This document shows positions 7,548-10,991 of a stretch of DNA of 10,991 nt, piece by piece. Each line of letters starts with the position of its first letter. Position 1 is the first letter of the stretch. The translations under genes were made by a program, and so were the position numbers. Source of the stretch: an uncultured Mesorhizobium sp. (GTDB lineage: Bacteria > Pseudomonadota > Alphaproteobacteria > Rhizobiales > Rhizobiaceae); contig CATMOC010000075.1 in the NCBI GenBank assembly GCA_950071955.1, positions 1 through 10,991 of the forward strand. Reading direction: 5' to 3'. The notes below the pieces were generated by a model that was not told the DNA's origin, made no database searches, and saw nothing but the letters and a program-made list of their open reading frames with translations.

Positions 7548-7923
7548 TGAGGATCGAAGCCGAGATCTCGGGTACCACGGCGGAGACCGCCTCTATGAGC
7601 GCGGGACCGAGGAGTGGCTTGGGCAGCTGCCTGAGGGCGAAGCTTCCAGGCAGCATCGCCATCCTGTCCAGAAGCACCACCACCGGACGGGAGGAACCGG
7701 CTATCTCCGCAAGCCGGGAGAGGTTCTGTTCGCCACCTTCGATCGCGTCCTCGTCAACGATCGCGCAGGAGAAGTCTTCAGCTTGCGGTGCTGCGAAAAC
7801 CGTCTCGAACCCCTTGTGCGAATCGACCTTGAATCCTTCCGCCTCGAGCGTGAACTCGATCGATTTGCGCAGTTCCTCTCCGGGAACGACGACAAGGATC
7901 GTCTTGGGCGGCTGCAAGGACAT
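7540..7923 (-). CDS. Single-domain degenerate receiver protein (FixT-like candidate)
   Basis: A 127-aa protein that is one receiver (REC) fold with no output domain. Strand 1 is TILVVVPGE (8-16), strand 3 is CAIVDED (53-59), strand 4 is VVVLLD (81-86), and strand 5 carries LPKPL (100-104). The phosphoacceptor-position Asp57 and the conserved Lys102 are kept. The acidic Mg2+-binding pair after strand 1 is replaced by Val13-Pro14, and the Thr/Ser of strand 4 by Leu85. Normal phosphotransfer is therefore doubtful. It sits between fixJ and fixK, behind a FixK-like site. In Sinorhizobium and Caulobacter the receiver-like protein FixT is FixK-dependent and inhibits FixL, so a similar feedback role is the best guess. 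Caulobacter FixT binds Fe-S through several cysteines; only Cys53 is present here. ATG 7923 has GGGAG unusually close, so an upstream non-ATG start is possible. Confidence 0.78.
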   Translation of the reverse strand: MSLQPPKTILVVVPGEELRKSIEFTLEAEGFKVDSHKGFETVFAAPQAEDFSCAIVDEDAIEGGEQNLSRLAEIAGSSRPVVVLLDRMAMLPGSFALRQLPKPLLGPALIEAVSAVVPEISASILTT

Positions 7924-7997
7924 TCTCCCGAACGAGGACGGCGGCCGGAGGATCAGGCCATAACGCTCTCGGGTACGCTTGCAGTGAAAGAGACGCC

Positions 7998-8011
7998 TTG
8001 CGCGAAATCAA
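7998..8011 (-). promoter_or_regulatory. Candidate FixK box upstream of the receiver gene
   Basis: TTGCGCGAAATCAA fits the FNR/FixK pattern TTGAT-N4-ATCAA at 8 of 10 positions: the ATCAA half is perfect and the other half is TTGCG. It lies in the 107-nt gap between the fixJ stop (8031) and the ATG of the receiver gene (7923), 74 nt before that start. Relaxed half-sites with TTGC are found among rhizobial FixK targets. A weak TACCCG at 7975-7970 sits near where a -10 would fall for a box centred at -41.5. Confidence 0.5.
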
Positions 8012-8030
8012 ACCCGGCGTCGCTGACGGG

Positions 8031-8648
8031 CTACTTCGATACGAATCCTGCGGCGAGCGCAATCCGCACCAGTTCGGGCAGGCTGCGGGCCTCCATCTTG
8101 GCCATGACGTTGGCGCGATGCACCTCGACGGTCCGGGGGCTGATGTCGAGATCGTAGGCGATCGTCTTGTTGGCGTGGCCCGCCACCACCCCCGACAGCA
8201 CCTCGCGCTCGCGCTCGCTGAGTTGGGCGAGCCGCTCCAGGATCGCGTGGATGTCCTGGTCGCCCGCGTTCCGGTCCAGTTCCCGGGCGGCGCGTTCGAT
8301 TGCCGCGATCAGGGTGTCGTCCTCGAACGGTTTCTCGATGAAGTCGAGAGCACCGGCTTTCATCGCTTCGACGGCCATCGGTACGTCCCCGTGGCCGGTG
8401 ATCACGATGGACGGGATCCTGGCCGCAAGTTCCTTCAGCTTCCGGATCAGGTCGACGCCGCTGATGTCCGGCATGCGAAGGTCCGTCACCAGGCATCCGT
8501 TGCGGATCGTCGGCGCGGCCGCGAGGAAGGCGGTGGCCGAATCGTGCAGCCGCACCGCGAAGCCGGAAACGGTCAGCATGAAGGCCAGCGACTTGCGCAC
8601 CGGTTCCTCGTCGTCGACGATGTGGACGATGTAGTCACCTCTCTCCAT
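8031..8648 (-). CDS. fixJ: Two-component response regulator FixJ
   Basis: A 205-aa cytoplasmic activator closely resembling Sinorhizobium FixJ. The receiver domain (about 5-123) begins [20 protein letters not shown], with acidic residues Asp12-Asp13, phosphoacceptor Asp56 in LVTDLRMPD, Thr84 in [20 protein letters not shown] and Lys106 in IEKPFED. The LuxR/NarL-type helix-turn-helix (about 140-205) reads [20 protein letters not shown] followed by [20 protein letters not shown]. Family knowledge: when phosphorylated by FixL at low oxygen it dimerises and activates fixK and nitrogen-fixation or microaerobic regulators. The start is ATG 8646-8648, because it restores the FixJ N-terminus and has GAGG 6 nt upstream; the frame stays open upstream, but that part is only the overlapped fixL region. 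It overlaps the end of fixL by 14 nt, implying translational coupling. Confidence 0.96.
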   Translation of the reverse strand: MERGDYIVHIVDDEEPVRKSLAFMLTVSGFAVRLHDSATAFLAAAPTIRNGCLVTDLRMPDISGVDLIRKLKELAARIPSIVITGHGDVPMAVEAMKAGALDFIEKPFEDDTLIAAIERAARELDRNAGDQDIHAILERLAQLSEREREVLSGVVAGHANKTIAYDLDISPRTVEVHRANVMAKMEARSLPELVRIALAAGFVSK

Positions 8649-10146
8649 CGGTAGCCTCGCTTCGGATCGCCGGCAGGGTGAAGCGGAAGGTGGCTCCGCC
8701 GTCGGCGTTGCGGCTGGCCACCATCCGGCCGCCATGGGACTCTATGATTCGCTTCGAAATCGAAAGCCCGATGCCCATGCCGCCGGCCTTCGACGTGACG
8801 AAGGGCTGGAAAAGCCGCGCCGCGATCTCCTCCGATATGCCTGGCCCGGTGTCCGACACCTCCACGGCTGCCATGTCCCCGTCCGGCAAGGTTCGTATCG
8901 TCAGTTCGCGCCTCGTGCTGTCGCGCATGGCCTCCATCGCGTTGCGCATCAGGTTGATGAGCACCTGCTGGATCTGGACCCGGTCCGCAAGCACCATGTC
9001 GGCCCCCGGACGATAGTCGAAGACCGTTCGGACACCGCGTTCGCGCGAGCCGACCAGCGCCAGCGCGCCGGCCTCCTCGACCATCTTGCGGATGTCTTCG
9101 GCGGTCTTTTCCGTCTCGCCGCGCATCACGAATTCGCGCAGGTGCCGGATGATCTGTCCGGCGCGCAGCGACTGCCGGGAGATCTCCTCCAGGGCCTCGC
9201 GCATGCGGGAGGCCGTCTCGTCCCCGACATTGCGCAGCAGCCGGCTGCAACCTTGCGCATAATTGGCGATCGCCGAGAGCGGCTGGTTCAGTTCGTGCGC
9301 CAGCGTCGAGGCCATCTCGCCCAGTTCGTTCAGACGTGCCAGCCGCGCGAGTTCGCCCTGCACCTCCTGGAGGCGGGCTTCCGATTCTTCCCGCTCGGTC
9401 AGGTCGCGGATGAAGCCGGTGAAGTAGAGCCTGTCCTTGGCCTTCATCTCGCCGACCGCGAGCTTCATGGGGAACGTCGATCCGTCCTTCCTCCGGCCGA
9501 CGACGACCCGGTCGATGCCGATGATCCGTCTCTCGCCGGTCATGAGGTAGCGATGCATGTAGCCGTCGTGCTCGCCGCGATAGGGTTCCGGCATCAGCAC
9601 GCGCACGTTCTGGCCGATCACCTCGTCGGACCTGTAGCCGAACTGGCGGACGGCAGCCGAGTTGAACGACACGATCGTGCCGTCCTTCTCGATGACGACG
9701 GTGGCGTCGAGCACCGTGTCCAGGATCGACTTCAGATGCGCCTCCCGCTCTTCCAGCATCGCCTGGGTGCGGGCGGCGATGGTGCGGGCGCGGTGCACGC
9801 CCTCGCCGATCGCGATCGTCGCGAGACCCACCGCCGCGTAGATGGCGAGCTCGGTGGCGCCGATGGTCCCGGCGAGCGAGCCGAAGTACCAGGCGCCGGC
9901 CAGCGAGAGCGCGAGCGAAAGGAGTGCCGGGCCGAGACCGCAGATGGTGGAGGCGATCAGGATCGCCGGAACGAACGGCGCGAAGACGGCGCCATGCTGC
10001 AGCAACCCGTGGAGCAGATAGCGGATCACGAAGAGCGCCAGCACGGCGCCCGCCGCGACGGCGTATGCGGTCACACCGCGGCATTCGGGGAGGAGCGTTC
10101 CGAACCTGTCACGCTCCACCGTGTCGGCGCTGGGGCTACCGTGCAT
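8635..10146 (-). CDS. fixL: Oxygen-sensing haem histidine kinase FixL
   Basis: A 503-aa inner-membrane sensor kinase. Four hydrophobic segments lie within residues 25-116. They are followed by a haem PAS domain (about 135-250) with haem ligand His193 in [10 protein letters not shown], plus Arg199 and Arg213 at the positions of Bradyrhizobium FixL R206 and R220 that couple oxygen binding to kinase control. The H-box is [10 protein letters not shown] with His284, the N-box is [11 protein letters not shown], and the ATP lid includes DTGPGIS and GMGIGLS. Family knowledge: O2 on the haem inhibits autophosphorylation, and deoxy-FixL phosphorylates FixJ. ATG 10146 is chosen because it places the haem and kinase histidines within one residue of Sinorhizobium FixL (H194, H285); an in-frame TTG at 10164 would add six residues. 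The 263 nt upstream hold only two inverted repeats near the preceding gene and a weak TTGACC (10301-10296); no convincing promoter was found. Confidence 0.96.
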   Translation of the reverse strand: MHGSPSADTVERDRFGTLLPECRGVTAYAVAAGAVLALFVIRYLLHGLLQHGAVFAPFVPAILIASTICGLGPALLSLALSLAGAWYFGSLAGTIGATELAIYAAVGLATIAIGEGVHRARTIAARTQAMLEEREAHLKSILDTVLDATVVIEKDGTIVSFNSAAVRQFGYRSDEVIGQNVRVLMPEPYRGEHDGYMHRYLMTGERRIIGIDRVVVGRRKDGSTFPMKLAVGEMKAKDRLYFTGFIRDLTEREESEARLQEVQGELARLARLNELGEMASTLAHELNQPLSAIANYAQGCSRLLRNVGDETASRMREALEEISRQSLRAGQIIRHLREFVMRGETEKTAEDIRKMVEEAGALALVGSRERGVRTVFDYRPGADMVLADRVQIQQVLINLMRNAMEAMRDSTRRELTIRTLPDGDMAAVEVSDTGPGISEEIAARLFQPFVTSKAGGMGIGLSISKRIIESHGGRMVASRNADGGATFRFTLPAIRSEATDGER

Positions 10147-10363
10147 GGACCCGTCCGGCCGCAAGCTCGCCGTGCGCGCGCACGGGATTGCCGCGAACTC
10201 CCTCGGGGGACGCTTCGACCAAAGACAGACTAACGAACGGTATCAATGCGCAACCACTCCTCGATCTGCCAATACTCGCAACTTCCACCCGGCGTGGTCA
10301 ATGATCCAGCGGGTGATCCCTGAAGAAGGCAGGTGTATCGGAGAAGATCGGTGGCACTGGCCC

Positions 10364-10415
10364 GGCCACCGCCCCAGTCGGCGGCTCCGGGCGGTGGCCC
10401 TAGGCTGCGCTAGGG
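10364..10415 (-). terminator. Two abutting inverted repeats after the 128-aa gene
   Basis: CCCTAG (10398-10403) and CTAGGG (10410-10415) form a small repeat spanning the TAG stop of the upstream gene. Immediately beyond, GGCCACCGCCC (10364-10374) and GGGCGGTGGCC (10389-10399) form a perfect 11-bp stem with a 14-nt loop. The two share bases 10398-10399, so they may be mutually exclusive. No T-run follows on the minus strand. It is probably a Rho-independent-like or processing hairpin separating the 128-aa gene from fixL. Confidence 0.45.
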
Positions 10416-10796
10416 CTTCTCGACGCGCGCCACCCGATAGGTGTGCATGGCACCGCCGCTGCTGACGGAGATGTATTCGCCGGTCACGAAACGTTCCTCG
10501 CCGAGCCGGAAGCCCACCTCGTCGTCGCGGTCGCCTTCGGCATAGTCGAAATACCACTGGCCGCCCGGCTTGCGGCGGAGCCGGCCGATGCGGTCGTCCG
10601 CGCCATGGCGGAAATGCCTCACCCGACAGGCGTCCTGGTGCTTCTTCCATTCGGCGGGGTCGAGGTGGCCTTCGGTTTCGAGAGGCACGAGGATGTCGTA
10701 GCCTTCCTCGCGGTCGCCGTCCGGATGCCCCTTTTCCCGCGCGAGCAGGAGGCGCACGTGCCGGAATTTCGGGGTGAGGTCCTTCAACTGTGTCAT
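10410..10796 (-). CDS. Uncharacterised 128-aa protein, putative FixK target
   Basis: I do not recognise a named domain. The predicted protein is small, soluble, highly charged and free of signal peptide or membrane segments. It begins TQLKDLTPKFRHVRLLLARE and contains alternating strands such as YDILVPLE, GQWYFDYAE, FVTGEYISVSS and HTYRVARVE, suggesting a compact mainly beta fold. His53, Cys57, His61 and His64 form an HX3CX3HX2H cluster that could bind a metal, though nothing proves it. It is very probably real: the ATG at 10796 has AAGGAAA about 8 nt upstream, a perfect FNR/FixK palindrome lies 52-65 nt before the start, and codon third positions are GC-rich as in its neighbours. The context suggests a role under low oxygen, upstream of and in the same direction as fixLJ but separated by hairpins. 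Confidence 0.8.
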   Translation of the reverse strand: MTQLKDLTPKFRHVRLLLAREKGHPDGDREEGYDILVPLETEGHLDPAEWKKHQDACRVRHFRHGADDRIGRLRRKPGGQWYFDYAEGDRDDEVGFRLGEERFVTGEYISVSSGGAMHTYRVARVEKP

Positions 10797-10847
10797 GGGC
10801 GGTTTCCTTTCCTGCCGCGACTGTTAGCGCGGGAGCAAAGCCGGGCC

Positions 10848-10861
10848 TTGATCGGAATCAA
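10848..10861 (-). promoter_or_regulatory. Perfect FNR/FixK box upstream of the 128-aa gene
   Basis: TTGATCGGAATCAA matches the TTGAT-N4-ATCAA consensus at all ten specified positions. It lies in the gap between the stop of the partial membrane protein gene (10871) and the 128-aa gene. A TAACAG hexamer at 10826-10821 begins 21 nt past the box, the spacing expected for a class II (-41.5) activated promoter. The resulting short leader would still contain the Shine-Dalgarno AGGA (10810-10807). Confidence 0.75.
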
Positions 10862-10870
10862 AATCGCCGA

Positions 10871-10991
10871 TCAGCCGGCCGGGAAGAGTGCCCGGACCAG
10901 ATAGGGCGTGAGAAGAAATGCTCCGTAGCCGACCGCGGCCGCCGCGATGCTCGCCACCCCAAGCGGCGTCCAGTATCGGACCGGGCCCCCC
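10871..10991 (-). CDS. C-terminal end of an unidentified membrane protein
   Basis: Only the last 39 codons are in the window, ending in TGA (10873-10871); the start lies beyond 10991. The visible peptide contains one clear hydrophobic span, PLGVASIAAAAVGYGAFLLT, followed by PYLVRALFPAG, so this is probably the last membrane helix of an integral membrane protein. The family cannot be told from so little. It is read in the same direction as the 128-aa gene, 74 nt ahead of it, but a FixK box in between suggests the latter has its own promoter. Confidence 0.6.
   Translation of the reverse strand, partial: GGPVRYWTPLGVASIAAAAVGYGAFLLTPYLVRALFPAG

Noticed and set aside
8649..8735. Extended N-terminus for FixJ (29 extra residues)
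   Set aside because: The added residues overlap the fixL coding end and are absent in known FixJ proteins; the ATG at 8648 has a good ribosome-binding site.
8573..10084. Leftward open frame (503 codons) in another frame of fixL
   Set aside because: It is a same-strand alternative frame of fixL, dominated by Arg/Gly/Ala as expected from shifted GC-rich codons.
8734..10233. Rightward open frame (499 codons) opposite fixL
   Set aside because: FixL on the other strand has complete haem and kinase motifs; the frame has no ribosome-binding site or recognisable domain.
10241..10253. FixK-like sequence (minus strand TTGCGCATTGATA) upstream of fixL
   Set aside because: One half-site resembles TTGCG but the second half does not match ATCAA, so it fails the palindrome test.

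Overview
The window looks like chromosomal DNA of a high-GC alphaproteobacterium, most likely a member of the Hyphomicrobiales/Rhizobiales (the relatives of Mesorhizobium and Sinorhizobium). The main reason is a membrane-anchored haem kinase FixL and its regulator FixJ, both closely resembling the rhizobial proteins, next to a cysteine-free FixK-type Crp/Fnr regulator. No rRNA, tRNA, CRISPR array, insertion sequence or phage gene was seen. Nearly all the DNA is accounted for by tightly packed genes.

Left part (1-5294): the 3' end of a PotD-like polyamine-type binding protein gene runs rightward. It converges on a complete leftward ugpBAEC operon (ugpB 3984-5294, ugpA 3019-3903, ugpE 2134-2982, ugpC 1054-2124) for glycerol-3-phosphate/glycerophosphodiester uptake. 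A strong GC hairpin separates ugpB from the permease genes. Three 11-bp-spaced heptamers resembling a Pho box lie upstream of ugpB, which fits control by phosphate starvation.

Middle (5295-6785): a divergent promoter region, then a rightward flavin amine oxidase-like gene of unknown substrate.

Right part (6802-10991), all leftward: an uncharacterised membrane protein (only its last 39 residues are present), an uncharacterised 128-aa protein, fixL, fixJ (overlapping fixL by 14 nt), a 127-aa degenerate receiver protein, and fixK. Three candidate operator sites tie these together. A FixJ-type site lies just upstream of fixK. A FixK-type site with one imperfect half lies between fixJ and the receiver gene. 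A perfect FNR/FixK palindrome (TTGAT-N4-ATCAA) lies upstream of the 128-aa gene. The simplest reading is an oxygen-sensing cascade: low O2 activates FixL, then FixJ, then fixK. FixK then drives the small receiver, which may feed back on FixL as FixT does in Sinorhizobium and Caulobacter, and also drives the 128-aa protein of unknown function. These regulatory links are inferred from sites and gene order, not demonstrated.
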